Positions 1 to 8,121 of a stretch of DNA of 64,000 nucleotides are shown piece after piece. Location: positions 4,800,599-4,864,598 of the forward strand of contig OX638377.1 of the NCBI GenBank assembly GCA_951813615.1, written 5' to 3'. The notes below the pieces were generated by a model. It did not search any database. It was not told where the DNA came from and saw only the letters and a program-made list of their open reading frames with translations. Source of the DNA: an uncultured Latescibacterota bacterium. GTDB taxonomy: Bacteria; Latescibacterota; UBA2968; UBA8231. How positions within the stretch are numbered: the first letter of the stretch is position 1; every line of letters begins with the position of its first letter. A program made the translations under genes and the position numbers.

Positions 1-196
1 TAGCTGTAGCAGCTTCAAAGAGTTCCTCGCCGGCAATACATATACACCGGCCTCGATACTTAGCATAAATCTCTGAAGCATGGACCTGTAGCCAAGCTGC
101 ATTGCGGTCGAATTGCTCGCGCTGCGCCTTGGCTTCCGCAAGTTGGGTCGAATCCGTTATCTCCTCAATGACGATCGGAGGAAACTGTTCGCTCAT
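1..196 (-). CDS. DUF5678-like small protein, 3' end cut off by window edge
   Basis: The first 65 codons of a minus-strand gene are visible; the C-terminus lies outside the window. The protein starts MSEQFPPIVIEEITDSTQLA and continues into a segment with W-x-x-x-H...IYAKYRGRCICIAGEELFEA. The pattern 'helix, then Tyr-x-Gly-(K/R)-x-(V/I)-x-(V/I)-x-G-x-E' resembles DUF5678 proteins, small and often encoded near toxin-antitoxin genes. The start ATG has AAGGAG about 10 nt upstream, which supports it over any alternative. The family call is from memory of the motif; function unknown. Confidence 0.6.
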   Translation of the reverse strand, partial: MSEQFPPIVIEEITDSTQLAEAKAQREQFDRNAAWLQVHASEIYAKYRGRCICIAGEELFEAATA

Positions 197-222
197 GGTC
201 TCGGTCTCCTTCGGAAAGGAAA

Positions 223-248
223 GCCCCGGCCAGCACGCCAGCCGGGGC
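223..248 (-). terminator. Stem-loop between the secreted protein gene and the DUF5678-like gene
   Basis: GCCCCGGC (223-230) and GCCGGGGC (241-248) form a perfect 8-bp GC-rich stem with a 10-nt loop. It lies downstream of the stop of the 818-residue secreted protein gene, both on the minus strand. Past the stem on the minus strand comes TTTCCTTTCC, a broken U-tract, so termination is plausible but not textbook. The TTTTTTCTTTT run lies on the upstream side instead. Confidence 0.45.
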
Positions 249-287
249 AAAAGAAAAAACCCAACCTTTCAACAGGTCAGTGACCAC

Positions 288-2744
288 TTACTTGAGCAGC
301 AGCATCTTCTTGGTTTCGAGAAACTCACCGCCTGCCTCCAAGCGGTAAAAATACATCCCCGAAGACAAACTGTGACCGCTGTCGTTCGTCGCCTCCCATT
401 CCACGACGTAGCGACCCGCGCTCTGATGCTCGGCAACCAGCGTCCGAACTTCCTGACCAACCACATTATACACGGTCAGTTCCACGTCCGCCGCCTGCGG
501 CAGTGAATACTTGATCGTCGTCGCCGGGTTGAACGGGTTCGGATAGTTGTTGGCCAACGCGAACACTTCCGGACGCGTCTGCAACTGCACCGGCGCCGGC
601 AACGCCAGACGGTTGAAGCCGAACTCGCTGTCATACGTCTGGTTGTCGGTGATCTCAATGACCGTATTCTCGATCTCCGTCTTGGCGCGGAAGACCAAGC
701 TCAGCGCCACCTCGCCCTCGGAGATCACATCCCCGTGAGCGACCAGCGCCAACACGCCGCCTTCGTCGCTCAGCACCTGCGGCGCGGCCAATTCGCTGCC
801 ACCCAGCGGCTGATCGGTCAGCACCTCGACGAACTCCAGCTTGTCGGCCTCATACTGCACCTGCAAGCCGTAGCCCTTGATCGCGGCGAAATCCGCCAAG
901 CTCACGTCGAGGACAAAGTCCTCACCCACGATCGGCATGGCCGTCCGCGCGTCCAGATACATCCGCGCACCATCGTTGAGGCCGGCGAACATGGGCACGC
1001 GCTTGCCCGCGGCCGCCGTGCTGCGACCGAAGTTGTCGGCAAAGACGAAGAAATCCTCAAAGTCGATCATCGCATTGGGTGCCAAGTCAAACGCAGGATC
1101 AAACCCAGTGTCTTCCGCCGTCAGACCGAAGAGATCAGCGAGAATGAAGAAGTCGTCGAAGCCCACGTGATTATCGGCACCGAACAGACCGAAGATCGCG
1201 AGACCTTCGCTATCGACCACTATATTGCGCACGGCCATCGCCGTATGCTCGATCTCGGAACCAGTCTCGTTGTCCAAGTCGAAGGGCCGCACCTGATAGG
1301 TGTAGCGCACGCCATGGAGCGCCGTCTCATCGACAAAGGCCGTAACGCCTGCATCGACCTGCCCGACTAGGACGAACTCGTCTTCGCCCGCGGCGCGGCG
1401 ATAGATGTTGTAGCCATGGACGCCGACAACCGGCTCAGTCGCAGCCGGGCCGACAGCTCCAGCAACAGCGCCCTGCAAGAGCTGGTCAGACGGCGAGCGC
1501 GTCCACGTCAGGGCGATGCGGCTGCCCTCGTCGTTGGGCGCATCCAAGACGCTGAACGACGGCACAGCGTCCGGCGCGATGTCGTCAATAGCGCGCACCA
1601 GATTTTCCGTGACGGTGATCTCCGACTGCTGCAGCACGCCTTCGACGCCCTTCAGCTTCGGAGCCACGCCTTGAGCGTAAGCGAGTGCTTCCGGCAGCAG
1701 CGTGGCGATCACCGGTGCATCACCGGCTTGCGCCGCTTCCATGCTGGCCATCAGCGTCTCGGCCATCTGCTCATAGGGCTGGTTCAGGTTTTCAGCACTG
1801 ACGAACGCGGCCTTAGCGGTAACAATGAGCGTGGTTCGACCGTCGCGCTCGGCGGCAATGCCCCAGCGGGTGGCGACATTGTCGAGCGTAGCGACGATGG
1901 TGCGGCCAAGCTGCACGCCCGGCACGGCATCTACCTCGGCCCAAGGAATCATTTCATTGTTCAGCGAGGGTATTTCGCGGAAGATGCGATAGCCGTCCAG
2001 CGTATCGTGGTCTTCCGACAAGGGCCAAGTCAGCATCAAAAAGCCGCCTTGGTCACCACTGCCGTCGGCACCCTTGTAATCTTGGGCCAACAGAATGTTG
2101 GGAGCATCCAACGGAGGCGGCACCACCTCGATGGTGAACGGTAGCATTGAAGCACTCGCGCCATTAACGTCCATAACTGTGATCGTGACTATGGCCGTAC
2201 CTACCTCGGAGGGCGTACCCGAAATTGTCCGCGTGGCCTCGTCATACGATACGCCAGCGGGAAGCCCTGACACGCTGAGTGTATACGGCGGAGTCCCCCC
2301 AAATTGCTGCAACGTAGAGTCGTCCGGCAGCAACAGCGGCTCAATCGCCGCGCCTAGCTCATACGTCCCTTCGGCCATCGGAGCATCTGAATCATCGGAC
2401 GACTCCATCACCTCGATGGTGAACGGTGGCAGTGGAGCACTCGCGCCATTAGCGTCCGTAACCACGATCGTGACTGTGGTCGTACCTACCTCGGAGGGCG
2501 TACCCGAAATTGTCCGCGTGGCCTCGTCATACAATACGCCAGCGGGAAGCCCTGACACGCTGAGTGTATATGGCGGGGTCCCCCCTCCCAACTCCTGCAA
2601 CGTGGCGTCGTCCGGCAGCGGCAGCGGCTCAATCGCCGCGCCGGCCTCATACGTCAGTTCATTGGCCAAGGCGGTATGGGCGGGCAAGAAACCGCTTACT
2701 CCCAAAAGAGCCAGAAAAACGACAAACAACGATGTTTGCTTCAT
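288..2744 (-). CDS. Secreted modular protein: two putative-Ig repeats, FN3-like, cohesin/dockerin-like and FlgD-type C-terminal domains
   Basis: This 818-residue protein has a signal peptide (about residues 1-27, ending HTALANE). Two nearly identical He_PIG-type putative Ig repeats follow (about 28-118 and 122-212, each with YTLSVSGLPAGV and TRTISGTPSEVGT). Next come two FN3-like regions containing GYRIFRE and GYNIYRR. A segment with paired DxN-type loops near 520-580 (GADNHVGFDDFF, NAMIDFEDFF) resembles dockerin or EF-hand loops, and a cohesin-like beta domain follows. The C-terminus (about 730-818) is an Ig-like FlgD/Por sorting-type domain beginning NNYPNPFNPATTIKYSLP and ending KKMLLLK. 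Such a C-terminus usually marks a secreted or surface-attached protein in FCB bacteria. No catalytic domain is recognisable; the role is probably adhesion or scaffolding. An AAGGAGAG Shine-Dalgarno precedes the ATG. Confidence 0.8.
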   Translation of the reverse strand: MKQTSLFVVFLALLGVSGFLPAHTALANELTYEAGAAIEPLPLPDDATLQELGGGTPPYTLSVSGLPAGVLYDEATRTISGTPSEVGTTTVTIVVTDANGASAPLPPFTIEVMESSDDSDAPMAEGTYELGAAIEPLLLPDDSTLQQFGGTPPYTLSVSGLPAGVSYDEATRTISGTPSEVGTAIVTITVMDVNGASASMLPFTIEVVPPPLDAPNILLAQDYKGADGSGDQGGFLMLTWPLSEDHDTLDGYRIFREIPSLNNEMIPWAEVDAVPGVQLGRTIVATLDNVATRWGIAAERDGRTTLIVTAKAAFVSAENLNQPYEQMAETLMASMEAAQAGDAPVIATLLPEALAYAQGVAPKLKGVEGVLQQSEITVTENLVRAIDDIAPDAVPSFSVLDAPNDEGSRIALTWTRSPSDQLLQGAVAGAVGPAATEPVVGVHGYNIYRRAAGEDEFVLVGQVDAGVTAFVDETALHGVRYTYQVRPFDLDNETGSEIEHTAMAVRNIVVDSEGLAIFGLFGADNHVGFDDFFILADLFGLTAEDTGFDPAFDLAPNAMIDFEDFFVFADNFGRSTAAAGKRVPMFAGLNDGARMYLDARTAMPIVGEDFVLDVSLADFAAIKGYGLQVQYEADKLEFVEVLTDQPLGGSELAAPQVLSDEGGVLALVAHGDVISEGEVALSLVFRAKTEIENTVIEITDNQTYDSEFGFNRLALPAPVQLQTRPEVFALANNYPNPFNPATTIKYSLPQAADVELTVYNVVGQEVRTLVAEHQSAGRYVVEWEATNDSGHSLSSGMYFYRLEAGGEFLETKKMLLLK
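2124..2653 (-). repeat. Direct DNA repeat encoding the two putative-Ig domains
   Basis: Two copies of about 242 bp (2124-2365 and 2409-2653) lie about 285 bp apart and are almost identical over long runs, for example around 2203-2290 compared with 2488-2575. The second copy carries one extra codon. Identity at the DNA level, not only the protein level, points to a fairly recent intragenic duplication. Confidence 0.85.
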
Positions 2745-2899
2745 GATTCTCTCCTTAATTAATGAATGTAGCAGGCGCTTGCTCGACGAAGAGCGCCCGC
2801 AAGCGGCTGGCTCTTGACGACTGCCCTAGGATAAGTTCCTTATATACTTATTTAACAAAGATAATAATCACAAGTACTTTTTCGCAATCTGGCAATCGT

Positions 2900-3745
2900 A
2901 TGATTATCGACGTCCACAGCCACACTTGGCAATATCCCGAGCATTTCACCGACCAATTTTGCCAACAAGCAACCCAGGTGGCCAAAGCCAACGAGGCCCT
3001 CGATTTAACCGTAACCTACGCGGCCTATCGCACGGGCGCACAAGCCTGCGGCAAGACCATCGTCTTCGGCGGCAAGGCCCGGCGTTCCGGCATCTGGGTC
3101 GACGACCGCTACGTCGCCGATTACGTAGCCGCGCACCCAGAAGCACTCATCGGCTTCCTCTCGCTCGACCCCACCCAAGACGGCTGGGAGCAGGAAATGG
3201 CCTACGGGCACCAAGAGCTCGGCCTCAAGGGCATCAAGCTGCTCTCCATGTACGCCGGCTTCTATCCGCACGACCAAAGCCTCGACCCGCTGTGGCGCTA
3301 CGCCGCCGAGCACAGCCTGCCCGTGCTGTTGCACACCGGCACCACCTTCGTTTCCCAAGCCCCGCTCGACTGCACCTTGCCGCGCCATCTCGACCCGGTG
3401 GCCATCCGCTTCCCAGCGGTCAAAATCATCATGGCCCACCTAGCGCATCCCTACGAGGGCGAGTGCGTAGCCGTCATCCGCAAACACCCCAACGTGTACG
3501 CCGACGTCAGCGCCCTGCACTACCGGCCTTTCCAGCTCTACCACAGCCTGATGCTGGTGCAGGAATACGGCGTCTGGCACAAATTGCTCTTTGGCAGCGA
3601 CTATCCCTTTACGACGATCGACGCCTCCATTGAAGGTCTGCACGGCTTGAACAAAATGCTCGACGGCACGGCCCTGCCGCGCTTGGACGAGCGCGAGATC
3701 GACGCCTTAATCCACCGCGACAGCCTCGACATTTTAGGGCTTTAA
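2900..3745 (+). CDS. Amidohydrolase_2-family metal-dependent hydrolase
   Basis: This 281-residue TIM-barrel amidohydrolase carries DVHSHTW near its N-terminus (the HxH metal site). It also has LLHTGTTF mid-protein, IIMAHLAHPYEGE with a metal-type His, and LLFGSDYPFTT near the C-terminus with the catalytic Asp. Members of this family hydrolyse or decarboxylate small ring or carboxylate substrates, but the sequence does not show which. An upstream in-frame extension exists, but ATG 2900 gives MIIDVHSH, the usual family start. There is no clear Shine-Dalgarno. The gene is divergent from the secreted protein gene across an AT-rich 155-bp interval. Family confident, substrate unknown. Confidence 0.82.
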   Translation: MIIDVHSHTWQYPEHFTDQFCQQATQVAKANEALDLTVTYAAYRTGAQACGKTIVFGGKARRSGIWVDDRYVADYVAAHPEALIGFLSLDPTQDGWEQEMAYGHQELGLKGIKLLSMYAGFYPHDQSLDPLWRYAAEHSLPVLLHTGTTFVSQAPLDCTLPRHLDPVAIRFPAVKIIMAHLAHPYEGECVAVIRKHPNVYADVSALHYRPFQLYHSLMLVQEYGVWHKLLFGSDYPFTTIDASIEGLHGLNKMLDGTALPRLDEREIDALIHRDSLDILGL

Positions 3746-3829
3746 GAAAAACTTGCGTCAGATCGCCTTTTCTCTTACATCCTATTTTATCTTCCCACGC
3801 ACCCCGCCTCTTCCCAAAGGAGTCTCTCT

Positions 3830-5866
3830 ATGAAGCATTTACTCTTTAGTGCCTTGTCCCTCGTCCTCGTCGCGGCACCCGTGCTGGCTGATGACGAAGC
3901 GGATGAAGCCGATATCTATGAAATGGGCGAGATGATCATCACCGGCTCCAAGCTGCCGCAGACGCCGGGGAATGTGACCCAGAAAATCTCCATTATCACC
4001 GCCGACGAGCTGGGCTCCTTAGTCCTCGGCAACGGCAACCTAGCGGAGATTCTCTCCTACAGCCCGGGCAACTTCGCCAACGTCCTCTCCCGCAACGACG
4101 CCAACTGGGGGTCGTCCGGCGGCTTGGCGCACACCTACAAAGGGTACATGCTCGACGGCCTGCCAATCGACTCCTTCGTCGATCTCCAAAGCCTCGATTC
4201 GTGGGCCTTCCAGCGGGTCGAAGACCAGCGCGGCTCGGCCTCGGTGCTCTATCCGACCTATCTGGCCATGGACTTCGCCGGCAATCAGTCGCCGCTGGCG
4301 GGGACGGCCAACTTCATCCTCAAGGAGCGCGTCGAAAGCACTCGCACCAGTGCCTCGGCGTATTACGGCTCCTACAACACCCTCGGCGGGCGCTTCTTCC
4401 ACCAGCGCGCCGCCGGCAATCTGCACCTCTTCTTCGGCGGGCACCACGAGGACTCGGACTACACCTACTACGGAACCTTTGACGACGACGGCAACAGGAA
4501 CTCCTGGCTGAATATGGATGACGACCCCGAGTACGAGAAAACCAAGATGTACATGCGGGGAACCTACTTCCTCGACGACAGCGGCCAGCGGGCCTCCCTC
4601 TACGCCCACCGCACTTGGCACACCGGCGATGCCGGCCGCATCAATCGAGACTTCGGCCACACCTACACCACCCTAAACGCCGGGTACACGAACCCGATCT
4701 CCGACAAGGCCACCCTCCAAGCCAAGGTCGGCTACCGCGACTACGTGCGCCGCTGGGAGGAGGATGGCATCTGGGAGGATCCCCAAAGCCGCCAACTGCG
4801 CTCGGAGGACGGGGTGGACCAGTCCGTCATGCCGGCTGATCTCTCCCTCTCCATCATAACCCGAGAAGCAGACGTACTCACCGTGGGTGCCGATTATCAA
4901 CTCGCCTCGTACGCGACCTCGCGCGAGATCGGCGAGATAAGTCCCGGCAACGACGCCACCGCCACCGCCGTGGGATTCTACGCCCAAGAAGAGTTCCGCT
5001 TGGATGCACTCATCCTGCGGGCCGGGGCGCGCTACAACATCATATCGCACGACATCGACCTGTTGCAGGGTGCTCCCCCGAACGAGACCAGCAATTCTTG
5101 GAACAAGGTCCTCTACAGCGCCGGGGCGCGCTACAACCAGAGCGATGACCTCTCAGTGTTCGCCAACATCGGCACCAGCTTCAAGGCACCCTCCCTCAAA
5201 TCGGTGGGCGGCACCGTTCCCCCGGACGGCAAGGGCGGCCATCTCCCGAATCCAGATATCAAGCCGGAGTCGGGGACCAGCATCGACGCGGGGGCGAACT
5301 TCCGTCCGACGGAAGGAGTGCAAATCGGCCTGCGCGGCTTCAACATCATTATCGACGACCAGATCGTGCAGCGGGTGGTGCCCGTGGAAGAAGACGATCC
5401 GGCGCAGTCGCAGGATATCAACGCCGGCAACACCGCGACCACCGGCGTGGAGCTAGAGGTCTCCCACCGCCTCGACGAGACCGTGGAGTGGTTCGCCAAC
5501 TACACCTACACCAACGCCGAGGTGAAGGAGCACCTTGATGAGAACCAAGTCGGTGCCAAGATCAACTTCGTACCGGAAAGCGCCATTGGTGCCGGGGTTC
5601 ACCTCACCTTCTCGCAGGGCTTGCGGGCGACGGTCACCGTGCAGTCCTACAGCGGCATTTACCAAGACATCAACAAGGACGCCGAACCCCTCGACGGGTA
5701 CATGCTGGTGAACGCTCGCCTTGAGCAGCGCGTCCGCACCCAAGACGGGTACGACCTGAGTCTCTATCTCGAACCGTACAACATCACCAACCAGGCCTTT
5801 GAGATGCCTTGGGGGTTTGCGGATCCGGGCTTCTCGGTCAACGGCGGCCTGATGGTCTCGTTCTAG
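3830..5866 (+). CDS. TonB-dependent outer-membrane receptor
   Basis: The 678-residue protein has a signal peptide (about 1-20, ending VLADD) and a plug domain near residues 30-165 containing EMIITGSKLPQT and DGLPIDSFVDLQS. A long beta-barrel of alternating aromatic strands follows, ending in NGGLMVSF with the expected terminal Phe. It imports a ligand across the outer membrane using TonB energy. Ahead of the ATG is AAAGGAG at 3816-3822, spacing 7. The ABC importer genes downstream point to one uptake system for a siderophore, corrinoid or haem-like compound. No riboswitch is visible in the 84 bp upstream. The barrel does not reveal the ligand. Confidence 0.9.
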   Translation: MKHLLFSALSLVLVAAPVLADDEADEADIYEMGEMIITGSKLPQTPGNVTQKISIITADELGSLVLGNGNLAEILSYSPGNFANVLSRNDANWGSSGGLAHTYKGYMLDGLPIDSFVDLQSLDSWAFQRVEDQRGSASVLYPTYLAMDFAGNQSPLAGTANFILKERVESTRTSASAYYGSYNTLGGRFFHQRAAGNLHLFFGGHHEDSDYTYYGTFDDDGNRNSWLNMDDDPEYEKTKMYMRGTYFLDDSGQRASLYAHRTWHTGDAGRINRDFGHTYTTLNAGYTNPISDKATLQAKVGYRDYVRRWEEDGIWEDPQSRQLRSEDGVDQSVMPADLSLSIITREADVLTVGADYQLASYATSREIGEISPGNDATATAVGFYAQEEFRLDALILRAGARYNIISHDIDLLQGAPPNETSNSWNKVLYSAGARYNQSDDLSVFANIGTSFKAPSLKSVGGTVPPDGKGGHLPNPDIKPESGTSIDAGANFRPTEGVQIGLRGFNIIIDDQIVQRVVPVEEDDPAQSQDINAGNTATTGVELEVSHRLDETVEWFANYTYTNAEVKEHLDENQVGAKINFVPESAIGAGVHLTFSQGLRATVTVQSYSGIYQDINKDAEPLDGYMLVNARLEQRVRTQDGYDLSLYLEPYNITNQAFEMPWGFADPGFSVNGGLMVSF

Positions 5867-5879
5867 CGCCGCGACCACC

Positions 5880-5941
5880 GTAGGGGTAATCCTTATGATT
5901 GTCCTAAAAAAAGCAAGGGTGCCCACGAGGGATGCCCCTAC
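5880..5941. repeat. Inverted GTAGGGG/CCCCTAC intergenic repeat
   Basis: GTAGGGG(TAATCC) at 5880-5892 pairs imperfectly with (GGGAT)GCCCCTAC ending at 5941. This forms an intergenic palindrome-like repeat just after the TonB receptor stop codon. A similar CCCCTAC-ended sequence lies upstream of pyrD (57874-57897) and a weaker one at 51826-51850, suggesting a REP-like dispersed family. Confidence 0.45.
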
Positions 5942-5964
5942 GATACGGCCTCAACTAATGATTA

Positions 5965-6093
5965 ACGTGAGTTCGGTATAAGGAAGGGCAAAAGCTCGAT
6001 AGCTATTTTTTAGGGAGTGCCTTATCTTCACAATCGTGTGTAATTAAGCAGATCACGCCTCCAGTTAGAAGGTCGCTTAACCCGAACTCACGT
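5965..6093. mobile_element. MITE-like element, 129 bp, 12-bp terminal inverted repeats, 8-bp target duplication
   Basis: ACGTGAGTTCGG at 5965-5976 and its exact reverse complement CCGAACTCACGT at 6082-6093 bound a 129-bp non-coding segment. With one gap the inverted repeat extends a few bases further (TATAAG against GTTAAG). The direct repeat AATGATTA flanks the element at 5957-5964 and 6094-6101, as a transposition target duplication would. The duplication may be 9 bp, because a T precedes both copies. No transposase is encoded. The right-hand duplication contains the start codon of the downstream binding-protein gene. Confidence 0.85.
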
Positions 6094-6094
6094 A

Positions 6095-7117
6095 ATGATT
6101 ACATCCCTCTCCCTTCTTCTCGCTCTCCTGCTCACCGACACTCCGGCGCTCGCAGAAGGCGTGGCGGTCACCGATTTCCGCGGTCGTCGCATCGAACTGG
6201 ACAAGCCGGCCGAGCGCATCGTCTGCCTGCTCGAAAGTGCCCTCACCGGCCTGTACATGCTCGGGGCTGAGTCGCGTCTCGTCGGCATTTCGACCAATAT
6301 CTACCAAGAAAGCGTCTATGCGTACTACGCGGCGATGGACGAACGCATCCGCGAGCGCACCCTGGCGACACCGGGAAACTGGGACTTCGTCAACATCGAG
6401 AGCGTGGTGGCCCTGCAGCCGGACCTAGTCATTATTCGGACGGCTCAGGAGGAGTCGATCGCCGCGCTCGAAGAGAAGGGAATCCCGGTCTTCGGAGTCT
6501 ATATCGAGCGCTTCGCAGACATTCACCGCGAGATCACCGCCCTCGGTGAGCTGACCGACACCCAAGAACGAGCGGCCGAACTCCTCGCCATTGCCCAAGA
6601 GGAGTTGGACGCGGTGCAGCGCAAGACCGCCCTCGGCGCAGGAGAAGCCAAGCCGCGCGTGTACTTCATGTGGGACCAAGGACCGCTGGAGACGGCCGGC
6701 CGCAACAGCACTGCGCAGGAATTGATTGATCTGGCCGGAGGAACCAACGTGGCGGGTGGCAGCGAACTCGAGCACCTCGTCGTCAATCTCGAAAACGTCC
6801 TCGTCTGGAACCCAGAGCTAATCGTCATGTGGTGCAACGACCGGCTCGATGCCGAGGACATCGGCGAGTTGTCCGGCTGGCGCTCGCTTGCAGCCGTGCG
6901 CAACGGGCGGGTGCGCGAACTGCCCGACCCCTTCTCGTGCGACTTCTGGACCCTCAAATACATCTTCACCGTCGATCTCGTCGCCCGCTGGTGCCATCCA
7001 GATCGCTTTTCCGCAAGCGACCTAGAAGAGCTGCGGGCCAACCTGCTGAACAAGCTATACGGGGGACGGCTCGGAGAGCTACCGTCTATCTCATACGGGA
7101 CGGGGGACGGCCCGTGA
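6095..7117 (+). CDS. ABC importer periplasmic binding protein (FepB/BtuF class)
   Basis: This 340-residue secreted protein has a signal peptide at residues 1-20 (MITSLSLLLALLL...ALAEG). A Peripla_BP_2-type two-lobed fold follows, with VTDFRGRRIELDKPAERIVC near the start, VALQPDLVII in lobe one and LVVNLENVLVWNPELIVMW in lobe two. It should carry an iron-chelate, corrinoid or haem-like ligand from the TonB receptor to the membrane permease. The start codon lies inside the duplicated target site of the MITE-like element, so the natural leader has been displaced by 137 bp. The nearest Shine-Dalgarno-like string (AGAAGG, 6068-6073) is too far away to be convincing. Translation may therefore be weak or rely on sequence supplied by the element. 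It overlaps the permease by 4 nt. Confidence 0.87.
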   Translation: MITSLSLLLALLLTDTPALAEGVAVTDFRGRRIELDKPAERIVCLLESALTGLYMLGAESRLVGISTNIYQESVYAYYAAMDERIRERTLATPGNWDFVNIESVVALQPDLVIIRTAQEESIAALEEKGIPVFGVYIERFADIHREITALGELTDTQERAAELLAIAQEELDAVQRKTALGAGEAKPRVYFMWDQGPLETAGRNSTAQELIDLAGGTNVAGGSELEHLVVNLENVLVWNPELIVMWCNDRLDAEDIGELSGWRSLAAVRNGRVRELPDPFSCDFWTLKYIFTVDLVARWCHPDRFSASDLEELRANLLNKLYGGRLGELPSISYGTGDGP

Positions 7118-8121
7118 ATAGCGTTTTCCTCCGCCGGCTTATTTACATCCTGCCACTGCCGGTTCTCTTTGGCTCCCTGCTGCTCGGCCCTTCGGCCAGC
7201 GCCGAGGCGGGAAAGATTCTCTCCTGGCTCTACGGCTTACTCTTTCGCGAGGCAGCCGCCGGGAGCGAAGAGGCGCTGGTGGGGACAATCGTGTGGGAGG
7301 TGCGGATGCCGCGCATCCTCCTCACCTTTCTGGTGGGAGGAGCCTTGGCCGCATCCGGCAATGCCTTGCAGGCGATGTTTCGCAATCCCCTCGTGGCCCC
7401 CTACATCCTCGGGCTTTCCTCCGGTGCCGCCTTTGGCGCAGCTTTAGCCCTAGTTCTGCCGTTCCTACCAGTCCAGCCGACGGCCTTTGGCTTTGGCCTG
7501 TTCGCCGTGGGCTTGGCTTACTTTTTAGCCCGCACCCGCAAGACCGTGTCGGTCGTCTCCCTCATTCTCTCGGGAGTGATCGTCACTGGGATTTTCACCG
7601 CTCTGCTGACCATCGTCCAGTTCCTCTCCGACCCGTACAAGTTGCAAACCATTGTCCATTGGACTATGGGCAACCTGCACAATTCGAGCTGGGCCAAGCT
7701 GCGCTCCGCAGCCCCGGGGGTGGGCATCGGCGTGATCTGGCTCTTTCTCTTTCGCTGGCGCATGAACGTGCTGGCCCAAGGCGACGACGAAGCGCGCGCG
7801 GTTGGCCTAAACCCAGAGCGGGAGCGGGTGCTAATCCTCATTCCAGCGACCTTAGCCGCTTCGGCGGCGATTGCCGTAGCCGGCGTCATCAGCATGATTG
7901 GCCTCGCCGTGCCGCACATGGTGCGCATGATGCTAGGCCCGGACAACCGCCACACCCTGCCGGCCTCCTTTACCTTTGGCGGAGCCTTTCTGCTGCTGGT
8001 CGATACCTGCTCGCGCACGTTGGCCTCCTTTGAAATCCCGGTCGGGGTCTTCACCACCCTGCTCGGTGGGCCGTTCTTCATCTTCCTCCTCAAAAAGGCG
8101 CGGATCGGATGGGAGACCTAA
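7114..8121 (+). CDS. FecCD-family ABC transporter permease
   Basis: A 335-residue polytopic inner-membrane protein of the FecCD/BtuC class. Family signatures are MPRILLTFLVGGALAASGNA, FRNPLVAPYILGLSSGA and the C-terminal ISMIGLAVPHMVRMMLGPDN region, which holds the coupling helix that contacts the ATPase. The start is GTG at 7114, overlapping the stop of the binding protein, with a G-rich GGGGGA about 7 nt upstream. It forms the membrane channel of the importer and overlaps the ATPase gene by 13 nt. This is a tight translationally coupled operon. Confidence 0.92.
   Translation: MNSVFLRRLIYILPLPVLFGSLLLGPSASAEAGKILSWLYGLLFREAAAGSEEALVGTIVWEVRMPRILLTFLVGGALAASGNALQAMFRNPLVAPYILGLSSGAAFGAALALVLPFLPVQPTAFGFGLFAVGLAYFLARTRKTVSVVSLILSGVIVTGIFTALLTIVQFLSDPYKLQTIVHWTMGNLHNSSWAKLRSAAPGVGIGVIWLFLFRWRMNVLAQGDDEARAVGLNPERERVLILIPATLAASAAIAVAGVISMIGLAVPHMVRMMLGPDNRHTLPASFTFGGAFLLLVDTCSRTLASFEIPVGVFTTLLGGPFFIFLLKKARIGWET

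Noticed and set aside
102-506. Plus-strand reading frame overlapping the end of the secreted protein gene
   Set aside because: It lies across two clear minus-strand genes, has no family motif and no ribosome site.
2814-2848. TTGACG...TATACT promoter before the first amidohydrolase
   Set aside because: The spacing is about 23 bp, too long for a sigma-70 promoter; only the AT-rich character is certain.
3746-3829. Cobalamin or other riboswitch upstream of the TonB receptor
   Set aside because: The interval is only 84 bp, too short for a cobalamin riboswitch, and shows no conserved box I could recognise.
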